DNA of 64,000 nucleotides from an uncultured Pseudomonadales bacterium (GTDB taxonomy: Bacteria; Pseudomonadota; Gammaproteobacteria; Pseudomonadales; Porticoccaceae). The translations under genes were made by a program, and so were the position numbers. The first letter of the stretch is position 1. Each line of letters begins with the position of its first letter. The notes beneath the pieces were generated by a model. The model did not search any database and was not told where the DNA came from. It saw only the letters and a list, made by a program, of their open reading frames with translations. Location: positions 240,379 through 304,378 of the forward strand of contig CALSSA010000004.1 of assembly GCA_943788875.1 (NCBI GenBank), read 5' to 3'. This document shows, one piece after another, positions 10,049 through 19,385 of the stretch.

Positions 10049-10585
10049 TTATTCGTTATTGTCATTACTGTCCTGCTCTATATCCTCATCCGGTTCTTGC
10101 GCTGATTCTGACTCATTTTCACTACGTAAAAATTGTAATGCTGTAATCGGTTGATCCAAGCCTATATCAAAAGCAACCCTGTCTGCGACCTGCTGAACCA
10201 TGGTAATAGCTTTATTTATGTCAATTTGCATGGTTTGGTACATGCAGCCGAGTGAGAAGACTTCATCCGAGAATTCTTCTGGTATATAAGTATAAATCAC
10301 GCCATTGATTGTCTTAGCCGTCTGAAATGGGTTAGCTTTTGGAGGCGCCGGGCGCTCTTTGCCCTGAGCAGCTGCAACATTACACTGGTCTTGAAATGCA
10401 ACGGTCTTTTTTGCCGCCTCAATGAAAACCTTATCAATATGGGAGCGGCAGCGAATGCCAATGCGAACTTTAAAGGACCTTGTGGCGCGAGAGTCATCGT
10501 TCGACTCCGCCGCTTTTATATAGTCATTTTTGGCACTTACCATCGCTGTTTTGGCGGCCTTATTTTTAAAGATTGATAAAACCAT
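10049..10585 (-). CDS. Uncharacterised 178-aa soluble protein
   Basis: ORF tightly spaced after fliA, acidic C-terminus. Confidence 0.6.
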   Translation of the reverse strand: MVLSIFKNKAAKTAMVSAKNDYIKAAESNDDSRATRSFKVRIGIRCRSHIDKVFIEAAKKTVAFQDQCNVAAAQGKERPAPPKANPFQTAKTINGVIYTYIPEEFSDEVFSLGCMYQTMQIDINKAITMVQQVADRVAFDIGLDQPITALQFLRSENESESAQEPDEDIEQDSNDNNE

Positions 10586-10588
10586 GAT

Positions 10589-11308
10589 TTAATCCCCATC
10601 CACATTAAGATGGTGCCTTAACTTTTTCACGCTACTGGAAAGAATCTGACTCACTCTAGATTCACTGACATCGAGTACGGCACCAATTTCTTTTAGGTTC
10701 ATCTCTTCGACATAATAGAGAGAGATCACCGTGCGCTCGCGCTCTGGCAATGTCTCAATCGAATCAACCAACGAGGCCATAAACTGCTCTTCGGCAATCT
10801 GGGCTTCCGGCTCATTGATCTCGCTGGCAGGCATATCTACTGTATCTGGCAGCTGTGACTCCAGTGAAACCGTCTGAAATCTATGGGCATGAGTGCGTTC
10901 TTTTTGGAAGCTCTCGATATCTTTACCCATAAACTCTGCCAGCTCCGACTGAGATGGCTCACGGCCAAGCTCTCCGGTCAGTGCAGCAGTGGCTTCATTG
11001 TGGTCGCGAATATTAACAATGGCGGAGCGGGGCAGATAGGAGAGTTTGCGCACCTGATCCAGAATAGCACCGCGAATACGATTTTTAGCAAAGACCTCAA
11101 AGTCGACACCTTTGGAGGCGTCGAAGGAGTTGTTGGCCTCAAACAGACCGATCATGCCGACCTGAATCAGTTCGTCTAATTCCATAAAGTTGGGCAGTCT
11201 GGTTTTCAGGTGCAAAGCAACACGCTTTACCAGTCCCACATGGGCCAGTAGCGCGTCGCTGCTAGTATCAGCGTTCTGAATATCTTCATAAATCTTCAGA
11301 TCGGCCAT
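10589..11308 (-). CDS. fliA: Flagellar sigma factor FliA (sigma28)
   Basis: Sigma-70 family regions 2-4; MELDELIQVGMIGLFEA; ISLYYVEEMNLKEIGAVLDVSESRVSQI. Confidence 0.95.
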   Translation of the reverse strand: MADLKIYEDIQNADTSSDALLAHVGLVKRVALHLKTRLPNFMELDELIQVGMIGLFEANNSFDASKGVDFEVFAKNRIRGAILDQVRKLSYLPRSAIVNIRDHNEATAALTGELGREPSQSELAEFMGKDIESFQKERTHAHRFQTVSLESQLPDTVDMPASEINEPEAQIAEEQFMASLVDSIETLPERERTVISLYYVEEMNLKEIGAVLDVSESRVSQILSSSVKKLRHHLNVDGD

Positions 11309-11317
11309 AATAGTTGC

Positions 11318-12145
11318 TTACCCGGTCCTTGTTTGATGCGTAGCCAAGCGTTCGATAAAGAACTGTAGCCCGCCGCTCATAGAAACATTTTTATCCAAGT
11401 TGGTAACCACTTTCCCCAGCGCCCGGAAGTCTCTACTGGCTATACTGGACGGGGCAAAAGTGACCAATGGCTGAGAGGATTTAATCGCCCGTAAAACCAT
11501 TTCATCTTGGGTTATGGAATGGAGGTAGTCGACTCTGCTGCCTAGGAAGTTTTGAATGACTGAGTTGATGCTGCCATACAAGCGCTCGCCTTCATCCTGC
11601 GAAAATACCCCGTTAGGAATCAGACCGATATTATCAAGCTGATAATCCTGAATCATTACCTTGATGGTGCCATAGGCGTCGGCAATCGAAGAGGGTTCAT
11701 TTTTTAGCACGATAAAGCGGTGCTGGCAGGCGCGCAAAAATGTCATCACGGTGTCTGATAGTCCAGCGGCAAGATCGACAATAAAGTAATCCAGATCTTC
11801 TTCGATATCTGAGAAAGCCTGAATAATCCCAGCCGTTTCTGCCTGACTGAGGCTAGCCATATGCTGTATGCCACTGGCGCCTGGCACCAGCTTTACGCCC
11901 ATAGGGCCTTCAATGATAATCTCATTGACTGTTTTTTCGCCGGACAGCACATGGCTAAAGTTATACGGGGTGCGACAGCCCATGGCCAGCTGTGCATTAG
12001 CCAGACCGAGGTCGGCATCAAACACCATAACTTTTTTGCCCATTGAGGCAAGCATAACAGCCAGATTGACCGAAACGGTAGTTTTGCCGACGCCGCCTTT
12101 ACCGCTGGCGATACCGATTATTTGAGTGGTTGTGCTATTAGACAT
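11318..12145 (-). CDS. flhG: MinD-like ATPase FlhG/FleN
   Basis: IASGKGGVGKTTVSVNLA, DADLGLAN, IVDLAAGLSDTVMTF; next to flhF and fliA. Confidence 0.92.
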   Translation of the reverse strand: MSNSTTTQIIGIASGKGGVGKTTVSVNLAVMLASMGKKVMVFDADLGLANAQLAMGCRTPYNFSHVLSGEKTVNEIIIEGPMGVKLVPGASGIQHMASLSQAETAGIIQAFSDIEEDLDYFIVDLAAGLSDTVMTFLRACQHRFIVLKNEPSSIADAYGTIKVMIQDYQLDNIGLIPNGVFSQDEGERLYGSINSVIQNFLGSRVDYLHSITQDEMVLRAIKSSQPLVTFAPSSIASRDFRALGKVVTNLDKNVSMSGGLQFFIERLATHQTRTG

Positions 12146-12365
12146 TCTTTAACCTTTTAGTCACCATTTTTCTGGCAAACGTATTTTTATATGCACGCGA
12201 CTCGATACTGTTGGCTGGCATAAATGCCAAGCCATTGTCCGCAGAGATTAAACCCAAGGGAAAACCAAAAACAGGTAAAACTTCTACGAGCTTCCCTGCG
12301 CGGCTAACGGTAGTTGATGATTTTATTGCTATTCTCATTTTCGTTGATCGCCCAATGGTAGTCAA
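12138..12365 (-). CDS. Small basic protein of unknown function between flhF and flhG
   Basis: Overlaps flhF stop and flhG start; likely start is the internal MRIAIK. Confidence 0.45.
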   Translation of the reverse strand: MTTIGRSTKMRIAIKSSTTVSRAGKLVEVLPVFGFPLGLISADNGLAFMPANSIESRAYKNTFARKMVTKRLKNV

Positions 12366-13657
12366 ACAAAACTAATCGGCAAATGGGCCAGCGCGTGCTG
12401 CGCCAGAGCATGTCCGGTTATTGTTGTTGCCGGGTCGATAATACTTGGCTCCGCGGCAGCCACAGAGACAGGTGTGTCCCGATTGAGTAAGGTATTGATC
12501 AGTGCCCAGGGGTAGACGCCAGTTTCAAGGCGCGACAGCATCACAGATGACCATTCAATGCCCTCAGGACGAATATAGCGTTTAACAGAAGCTTCGGAGG
12601 CATCCGCCGCAACCACTAAATGTGGCTGAGCATCTGGCAGCAACGTTAAAAGGCTGCTGCTGTGGGTTTCTACATCTTCCCCGGGGGTATCTATGATAAT
12701 CAATTTGCGCGAGTCCAGTTCTTGCAGCAGTTGCTCGAGCATCTCCGGACTATTGGCGCGGAAAGTCTCGACTCCTGCCTGAGAACCCACCAGTTGCGAT
12801 TGATTCCAGGCGCCGAAGCGACTGTCATTGAAGCTTATAATAGCAACCTGATGCTCTCCATAATTAAGCGCGGCCTGTTTGGCTAATCTGCCCGCCATCA
12901 AGGTTTTACCTGAACCAGAGCTACCGGCAATCACATGAACGCCTTGCATATTGTCCAGCAGATTGATGCTGTTAACACCGCTGCCCAATACTTCAGCAAT
13001 AGCGGCTAAGGCCTTTGTCATATCTACATTCTGATTAATAATATCGGTGACCAGTGCGCGTAGGCCAATAGGCATACCGGTTTCATTAAAGGCTTCTACC
13101 AGAGGGCGCATTTCATCGGCAACAGAATGGGTGCCACTCCAGGCGTCCAGCTGCTGCGCTAATTTGAATTCATTGCGCATAGCGGCGAGTTCTTGTTTGA
13201 CCAGATCGACTATCTCCCTGGCTTTCAGGTTCTCTCGATCCTCAGCAATACGATTATTCTCAGTACTCTGCTCTAGCAGAGTTTGTCGATTTAGTTCTTC
13301 TCTAAATACTGGATTGGAGTTGTCGGTAAAGCCCTCGATAATCTCAGCAGCAAGGTCGATTGGCAAGGAACTCTCTGCCTGACCTGCATCGGTACTTTTA
13401 AAAATCTGCGATTCCATAACATCGTCAAAACTCGGCATATTACCCAGCGCAACCCGTGGTTGCGGTTCTTCAAGGCGCGGAGCCTGGAGCTCATCCAGAG
13501 CTGCAGTGGCCTGAGAGGCGAGATCAATGGCGACAATAATTTCAGTCTGGTTGTTAGCCTTTTTATTCGACACCACCAGGGCGTCGGCACCATAGAGTTG
13601 TACAACTTTATCCATAGCGCTGCGGCTGTCCGCGGCTAAAACTCTCTGTAGTTCCAT
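12362..13657 (-). CDS. flhF: Divergent SRP-type GTPase FlhF
   Basis: FlhF position and N-terminus (MELQRVLAADSRSAMDKVVQLYGADALVVSNKK), P-loop GSSGSGKT. Confidence 0.9.
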   Translation of the reverse strand: MELQRVLAADSRSAMDKVVQLYGADALVVSNKKANNQTEIIVAIDLASQATAALDELQAPRLEEPQPRVALGNMPSFDDVMESQIFKSTDAGQAESSLPIDLAAEIIEGFTDNSNPVFREELNRQTLLEQSTENNRIAEDRENLKAREIVDLVKQELAAMRNEFKLAQQLDAWSGTHSVADEMRPLVEAFNETGMPIGLRALVTDIINQNVDMTKALAAIAEVLGSGVNSINLLDNMQGVHVIAGSSGSGKTLMAGRLAKQAALNYGEHQVAIISFNDSRFGAWNQSQLVGSQAGVETFRANSPEMLEQLLQELDSRKLIIIDTPGEDVETHSSSLLTLLPDAQPHLVVAADASEASVKRYIRPEGIEWSSVMLSRLETGVYPWALINTLLNRDTPVSVAAAEPSIIDPATTITGHALAQHALAHLPISFV

Positions 13658-13674
13658 TTTCTTATTACCTCAGA

Positions 13675-15783
13675 TTAATTGCTGTTATCAACCGCGACTG
13701 TTGCGACTACTTTTACCGCCTGATCATCAGGAATTTCGCTGTATGACAGCACGGTTAGATCGCTAAGGCGGTGTTTAATAATTTTTGCTAACCAGGGACG
13801 AATGCCCGGAGACACTACCAGCACAGCTGGATGGCCCTGGTTTTCAACTTCTTGGGTGTTTTCTGCAAGGGCTTTAAACAGGCTCTCTGCCAGTTTGGGT
13901 TCTATTACCAGACCCTGATTGCTGCTGCTCTGCTGTAGCACGTTGTGCAGCATTTGCTCCAGAGAGGGGTCCAGCGTGATAACTGGCAGGCTGTCTGCCA
14001 CATCAATCAGGCTCTGCACAATCATGCGGCCAAGTCTAGGGCGGACTGCGGCGGTGAGTTCATCCGCATCCTGAGTACGACCACTCTCTGTCGATAGCAC
14101 TTCAATAATAGTGCGCATATCGCGAACCGAAACCGATTCGTCGAGAATATTCTGTAACACCTTGGTAATAGTGGCGAGAGGCAACTTACCTGGTACCAGA
14201 TCTTCCACTAATTTGGGCGATCTTCCAGCGACTTTATCCAGCAGTTGTTGAGTTTCGTCATGACTTAACAGTTCGGCTGCATTGTCCCGCAACAGAGTGT
14301 TGAGATGGGTAGCAATAGCGGTGGCGGCATCCACCACGGTATAGCCCAATGTGCGAGCATAATCTCGCTGAGAAGGCTCAATCCAGATAGCATCCAGACC
14401 AAAGGCGGGTTCTTTTGTGGGTATACCTTCAACGGTGCCATGAACATGACCGGGATTAATCGCCATCTCGCGGCCTACTTTAATCTCGCCTTTACCCCGC
14501 ACAACACCATTCATCACAATATGATAGATATCCGGGGCTAGATCCAAATTGTCGCGGATGCGAATTGGCTGTACTAAAAAGCCTAGCTCTGCTGACAGCT
14601 TTTTACGCACGCCTTTAACTCGGGGCAGTAATTGACCACCGGTTTCCGGGTTAACCAAAGGGATCAGTCCATAGCCTATATCCAGGCCAACCAGATCCAC
14701 TTGATCTACATCGTCCCAGTTCAATTCTTCTTTATTAGCTTTTTCCGCAGCAGTCTGACGCAGATTGTCAGCATCGTTTTGCTCGGAAATCTTATTGGCA
14801 CCTTTAGAGAGCATTAACCCGAGCCCCATCACAGCAAGTGCCAGAGTCAGAAATACCATGTGAGGCATGCCGGGCACCAGACCGAGCAATAAAAGAATAC
14901 CACCGGAGACAAACATAGCCATGGGATTATTAAGCTGCGACTTGGCCTGTTCGGTCATGGATTCAGAGGTGGTTACGCGGGTCACAATAATTGCTGTGGA
15001 CAGTGACAGCAGTAATGATGGAATCTGCGCTACAAGGCCGTCACCAATGGTCAGCAGCACATAGATACGACCGGCTTCGGAGAAGCTTAAATCGTGCTGC
15101 GAAAGGCCAATAGCCAAACCACCGATAATATTGATTAACAGAATAAGCAGGCCAGCAATAGCGTCACCACGCACAAATTTAGATGCACCGTCCATAGAAC
15201 CGAAAAAGTCTGACTCTTGGGAAATCTCTTCCCGTCTTGCTTTGGCTGTAGCCTGGTCGATCACGCCAGCATTTAAATCGGCATCAATGGCCATCTGTTT
15301 GCCGGGCATGGCATCTAGGGTAAAACGTGCGATAACCTCCGACACGCGGCCAGCACCTTTGGTTACAACAATAAAGTTAATGATCATAAGGATGGCAAAG
15401 ATAATAAAACCAACCAGATAGTTACCGCCGATAACAAATTCACCAAAGGCTTCAATAACCTTGCCGGCAGCGTCCGGGCCCTCGTGGCCCTTGACCAGCA
15501 CCAGTCTGGTAGATGCAACATTGAGGCCCAGTCTAAGCATGGTGGCCATCAGCAAAATGGCGGGGAACGAACTGAAGTCCAGAGGTTTGGCGCTATTGAT
15601 GGCGATCATAATAATGATCAGGCCAATCACAATGTTAAAGGTGAACAGGAAATCCAATAAAAATGCGGGCAGGGGCAGCACCAGCATCGAAATAATTAGC
15701 AGCACCAGGAAGGGAATGCCCAGTCCAGACAGTTCGATTTTTGACAGGTCCTGTCGTAGGTTTGACAGTGTTGCAATAGCCAT
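13675..15783 (-). CDS. flhA: Flagellar export gate FlhA
   Basis: 702 aa, FHIPEP family (LVKGHEGPDAAGKVIEAFGEFVIGGNYLVGFIIFAILMIINFIVVTKGAGRVSEVIARFTLDAMPGKQMAIDADLNAG). Confidence 0.97.
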   Translation of the reverse strand: MAIATLSNLRQDLSKIELSGLGIPFLVLLIISMLVLPLPAFLLDFLFTFNIVIGLIIIMIAINSAKPLDFSSFPAILLMATMLRLGLNVASTRLVLVKGHEGPDAAGKVIEAFGEFVIGGNYLVGFIIFAILMIINFIVVTKGAGRVSEVIARFTLDAMPGKQMAIDADLNAGVIDQATAKARREEISQESDFFGSMDGASKFVRGDAIAGLLILLINIIGGLAIGLSQHDLSFSEAGRIYVLLTIGDGLVAQIPSLLLSLSTAIIVTRVTTSESMTEQAKSQLNNPMAMFVSGGILLLLGLVPGMPHMVFLTLALAVMGLGLMLSKGANKISEQNDADNLRQTAAEKANKEELNWDDVDQVDLVGLDIGYGLIPLVNPETGGQLLPRVKGVRKKLSAELGFLVQPIRIRDNLDLAPDIYHIVMNGVVRGKGEIKVGREMAINPGHVHGTVEGIPTKEPAFGLDAIWIEPSQRDYARTLGYTVVDAATAIATHLNTLLRDNAAELLSHDETQQLLDKVAGRSPKLVEDLVPGKLPLATITKVLQNILDESVSVRDMRTIIEVLSTESGRTQDADELTAAVRPRLGRMIVQSLIDVADSLPVITLDPSLEQMLHNVLQQSSSNQGLVIEPKLAESLFKALAENTQEVENQGHPAVLVVSPGIRPWLAKIIKHRLSDLTVLSYSEIPDDQAVKVVATVAVDNSN

Positions 15784-15867
15784 CTAATAAAAACCCTATT
15801 AAAAACAGTTGGTTAAAAAATTCTGTATTGACGAAGCACATTGAATTTCGCCCTTTAAGGGTTAATG

Positions 15868-15884
15868 AGCAAAAACTGTGCCAG
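15868..15884 (-). promoter_or_regulatory. Putative sigma54 promoter for flhA
   Basis: Minus strand CTGGCACAGTTTTTGCT; GG-N10-GC; about 85 bp upstream of flhA. Confidence 0.75.
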
Positions 15885-15894
15885 ACATGCCTGT

Positions 15895-15910
15895 TGGCTA
15901 TTAAATTGCT
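15895..15910 (+). promoter_or_regulatory. Putative sigma54 promoter for flgP-flgT-like genes
   Basis: TTGGCTATTAAATTGCT; GG-N10-GC; divergent from the flhA sigma54 site. Confidence 0.6.
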
Positions 15911-15955
15911 GCTGGACTGGCTCGGCGTGACGTTGGTTTTTAACAGTATTGGCCC

Positions 15956-15982
15956 TAAAGCCTGGGCCATATGTGCCGATAT
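15956..15982 (+). promoter_or_regulatory. Putative sigma28 promoter for flgP-flgT-like genes
   Basis: TAAAGCCT-N11-GCCGATAT; close to TAAAGTTT-N11-GCCGATAA. Confidence 0.75.
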
Positions 15983-16036
15983 TAAAGACAGGAACCTAAG
16001 TCAATCAACTCTCTGATAAAAACGGTAGGAAGTGCA

Positions 16037-16537
16037 ATGACAACTATTTTTTCACCGCAACTGAGCAATGGGCTCAGCAAGGCTAAAGGGTTTATCTCTA
16101 TCTGCCTGTTAGCACTGCTGGCCAGCGGCTGCGCCACAACATCTGATCAGTACTCGGATGCCATGGTTGATAACATGATTAACAAGCAAGAGAATATTAT
16201 GGCGACCGGCTATGCGGTTATCAGCGTTCAGCCCCATGACAACCCCGCTCAGCAGCGCCTACTGTCCATTCGCGCGTCCAAGCTGGATGCCTATAGATCA
16301 TTGATGGAACAGGTCTATGGTCAGTATCTGGATGCCAACACCACCGTGGCCGAAATGATTGTTGAGAGTGATGCATTTAAGGCGCGGGTACAGGGCGTTA
16401 TCTATGGCGCACAACTTGAGAGTATCTCTCCGGTTGGCGACGATACCTACGAAACCACATTGACTCTTGATCGAGATATCGTTGATGACCTGCGTGTGCT
16501 TTACCTCGAGCAGATGTCTTCTGGTAAAGGCGCCTAG
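16037..16537 (+). CDS. LPP20-family lipoprotein, FlgP-like
   Basis: Lipobox LLALLASGC; precedes flgT-like gene. Confidence 0.75.
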   Translation: MTTIFSPQLSNGLSKAKGFISICLLALLASGCATTSDQYSDAMVDNMINKQENIMATGYAVISVQPHDNPAQQRLLSIRASKLDAYRSLMEQVYGQYLDANTTVAEMIVESDAFKARVQGVIYGAQLESISPVGDDTYETTLTLDRDIVDDLRVLYLEQMSSGKGA

Positions 16538-16543
16538 CTCAGA

Positions 16544-17740
16544 ATGTTGATTAAGAGCTTACAGCTAGCGCGGCTATGCTTGACGCTTGTTCTGCTAGTG
16601 GTTGCGCCTTTAACAATGGCTGCGCCCCTAGCTGCGGCTGATAGCCAAACGGCTGCGGCCAAGCTAGAGGCGGTCAAGCAGTCGCTGATTGATCTGGCGC
16701 TTGGCACAGAGGTCAAACTCGACAGTGCTGCCTATCTGGATAGCAATGGTGCGCTGCATGAAGCCTCGGTGATGTCGACCAATACCAAGGTGCGCGGCAT
16801 TCGCGTGCTGTCATACTTGCAGGAAGCTGGAATAACCACAGCCAGAGTTGATGCCAGCATGCTGTCTGATGCGAGCTGCCCCGGATTCCGTCCAGGCATA
16901 CGCCGGGAAGCTACAGTGCGTCTGGTACTTGATCCTGCCAATGTCAGCCCCAACCGACCGGTGGGCGACCATTATTACAATGAATTATTGGCTCTCTCCG
17001 AGCAGACGCTACTGGCGTCGCTAGCTGGATCCAGGGACTGGTCGGTAAAGTCAGAGATTCATTATGCCAGTGCCTATCAGGCTTTTGTGCAGGGCAGTAG
17101 TGCAGACAACGTACCTTACAGATTTGATATTGTGCTGCGTGATCGCAATCCCGCCGATGAACTGACCAGCAGCAAACAGCGAGTCCTGTACCACGGCGCA
17201 CGGGCCAGTCGCGAAGCATTTAACTGGGTGGCTAAAAAGCTGCCCACAGCAGATAAGTATGGGCCCTGGCCAGCCCGATCTCTGGCCTATGAATTGATGC
17301 TTGTCGATCGTGCAACAGAGCAGCCACTGTGGAGCCAGACTCTGCCCTTGGAGTACCCCAGAGTAGAGCGCGGTTACAGCAAGGATCCATTGCCGATTAA
17401 ATTCAAGCGCCAGGTGCAGGCAGTGACAGACCGCTTTATCAGTCAGGTAACAGAGCAGATGGACTGTTATGCACAGGCCTACCAATTGACGCCAATCAGT
17501 GGTGATGATAAGCATATGGCCATGAATGCTGGCTTTGTGGCTGGCATTAAAGTGGGCGATCAGTTTTTATTATCCGATGATGCCAATATTATGGATCGTG
17601 CAGTGAACCCTGCGGGACTGGACAATCTGTCTCTGGCGCAGGTGGTTTCGGTCAGCGCCCACAGTGCATCATTGAGACAGTTAGCCGGCCCAAAGCGGGC
17701 CCAGGCAGATTTACGCAACCTGATTGCCGTGCATCTTTAA
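16544..17740 (+). CDS. Flagella assembly protein T-like (FlgT)
   Basis: Signal peptide, C-terminal segment (FVAGIKVGDQFLLSDD...); order after LPP20 lipoprotein. Confidence 0.65.
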   Translation: MLIKSLQLARLCLTLVLLVVAPLTMAAPLAAADSQTAAAKLEAVKQSLIDLALGTEVKLDSAAYLDSNGALHEASVMSTNTKVRGIRVLSYLQEAGITTARVDASMLSDASCPGFRPGIRREATVRLVLDPANVSPNRPVGDHYYNELLALSEQTLLASLAGSRDWSVKSEIHYASAYQAFVQGSSADNVPYRFDIVLRDRNPADELTSSKQRVLYHGARASREAFNWVAKKLPTADKYGPWPARSLAYELMLVDRATEQPLWSQTLPLEYPRVERGYSKDPLPIKFKRQVQAVTDRFISQVTEQMDCYAQAYQLTPISGDDKHMAMNAGFVAGIKVGDQFLLSDDANIMDRAVNPAGLDNLSLAQVVSVSAHSASLRQLAGPKRAQADLRNLIAVHL

Positions 17741-17757
17741 ATGCAGCAATTTAAGAT

Positions 17758-18297
17758 ATGGCGATGACAGAGGAAAGAACAATGCAAGGTTCAAACGACA
17801 AACTTATCAGTGGTATGGACAGAATTCGCAGGGCCTGTCTGGTGGCGTTGATCTCTATTATTGCCACTGCTTTACTGGCAACTGTTGCCGCTGGCACCGC
17901 CAATGCAGAGAATGGTTTTACCAATACTGCAGCGTCGCAAAAGGCGCTGGCGCGACTGGTTAAAGATATCGACTTGCTGCGTCCGGCGCTGGAGGCCAAG
18001 TCTGAAGTGTCATCAGATGGTTATTATATGATTCGCCGTGGCGAGACTCTCGACGGCATTATTGCCAGTGCTCTGCCGGGGGTGCCCCTGCGCAAAAATA
18101 TTTTGCGTCAGGCGATAGTGCTGGCCAATCCCCATGCATTTAAGCGCAGAAACCCCAACTGGATGTACGCGGGCAAGCGCATTAAGTTGCCCGACAGCGG
18201 CGATATTCACAGGGTCATTTTTACCCAGTCCAGCGACAAAATGGACAAGGCTAAAAGTGCCCGTGAAGAGCGCAAGACCTGGGTGCATTATCCTTAG
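17758..18297 (+). CDS. Short FimV N-terminal/LysM-like periplasmic protein
   Basis: TM/signal, then YYMIRRGETLDGIIASALPGVPLRKNILRQAIVLANPHAFKRRNPNWMYAGKRIKLP. Confidence 0.6.
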   Translation: MAMTEERTMQGSNDKLISGMDRIRRACLVALISIIATALLATVAAGTANAENGFTNTAASQKALARLVKDIDLLRPALEAKSEVSSDGYYMIRRGETLDGIIASALPGVPLRKNILRQAIVLANPHAFKRRNPNWMYAGKRIKLPDSGDIHRVIFTQSSDKMDKAKSAREERKTWVHYP

Positions 18298-18323
18298 GGT
18301 GCTGTTAAGGGAAAGGTGACCAT

Positions 18324-19385
18324 TTGCTGGGTCCAGAGCAGCTAAATTTTGTCTCCAAGCCTAATCCGATTTTTTTGGAGGGCTTGGTTGCGATTCGAGT
18401 TTCTGAGCAGATGGCTAAAGATCTGGGCCTGAAAGATAACCAGGTGATTCGGGGTGTCATTGAAAACCGCGGCGACCTGCTTAAGTTAATTCTCAATAAC
18501 CGCGAGATTGATTGGCCGGGCAGCAAGCGATTCAAGCCTGGTGACAGAATCGATTTTCGGGTCGAAGGTTCAGTCTATGGGCGCTCATTAAAACCAATTG
18601 CCAGTGCCCAGACATCCCCAACCTCCCCATCATTGGCTCCATCAGCCCGGCTGTTGAGTCTGATCTATCGCCCGGATCAGCCCATGATTACAGCACAATT
18701 ATTACAGCCGGCATCCCTCAGCGGACTGCTGACACAGCTTGCTGCCAGTGATCATACACAGCAGTTGAGCCAGCTTATGCAGAGCATGGGGCGGTTGTCT
18801 CCGGAAATGATTAAAAACGCCCTGGTGCATTCTGGACTGTTTGGCGAGTTTTTACTCAGCGGTCAAAGTCATACTGGGCCGGATTTAAAACAATGGCTCC
18901 GAGGTCTTTTGCGCTTTGCATTGGCACAGTCCCAGACTCAGGCGGCAGTGGAACTTGAGGCTGTCATCGATAATCTTGAAAGTCGCCAGCTGGATAGTTT
19001 GCAGGCACAGCTAAACCGAGAGCTGTCCTATAGTTTTACCCTGCCATTTGTCGATGCCAATCCTGTTGAGGTGCAGTTTGAGCGGGGCCCCTATGACCCT
19101 GAGCAGGGGGAGGCAGACTGGGTTATCAACCTGCACACTGAGTCTCAGGAGTTGGGTGAGCTGTGGCTTAAGACGACCCTGAGGCCAGATAACAGTCTGG
19201 AGATGATTATGTGGGCTGAGCGCGCTGCTGTGGCACAGCTGGCCCGGACGGCCACCTCTGAGCTGGAATATGAGCTGCAAAGTTTTGGTTTGCAGCTCAA
19301 GAAAATCACCGTACTAAACGCTATCAGGCCGGGCCTTGACCCTGCTCTCAGCAGCCCTGGCCATGTAGTGGATGTGCGCACATGA
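18324..19385 (+). CDS. Second FliK-like (Flg_hook domain) protein, TTG start
   Basis: C-terminal LWLKTTLRPDNSLEMIMWAERAAVAQLARTATSELEYELQSFGLQLKKITV; followed by FhlB-like ORF. Confidence 0.6.
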   Translation: MLGPEQLNFVSKPNPIFLEGLVAIRVSEQMAKDLGLKDNQVIRGVIENRGDLLKLILNNREIDWPGSKRFKPGDRIDFRVEGSVYGRSLKPIASAQTSPTSPSLAPSARLLSLIYRPDQPMITAQLLQPASLSGLLTQLAASDHTQQLSQLMQSMGRLSPEMIKNALVHSGLFGEFLLSGQSHTGPDLKQWLRGLLRFALAQSQTQAAVELEAVIDNLESRQLDSLQAQLNRELSYSFTLPFVDANPVEVQFERGPYDPEQGEADWVINLHTESQELGELWLKTTLRPDNSLEMIMWAERAAVAQLARTATSELEYELQSFGLQLKKITVLNAIRPGLDPALSSPGHVVDVRT

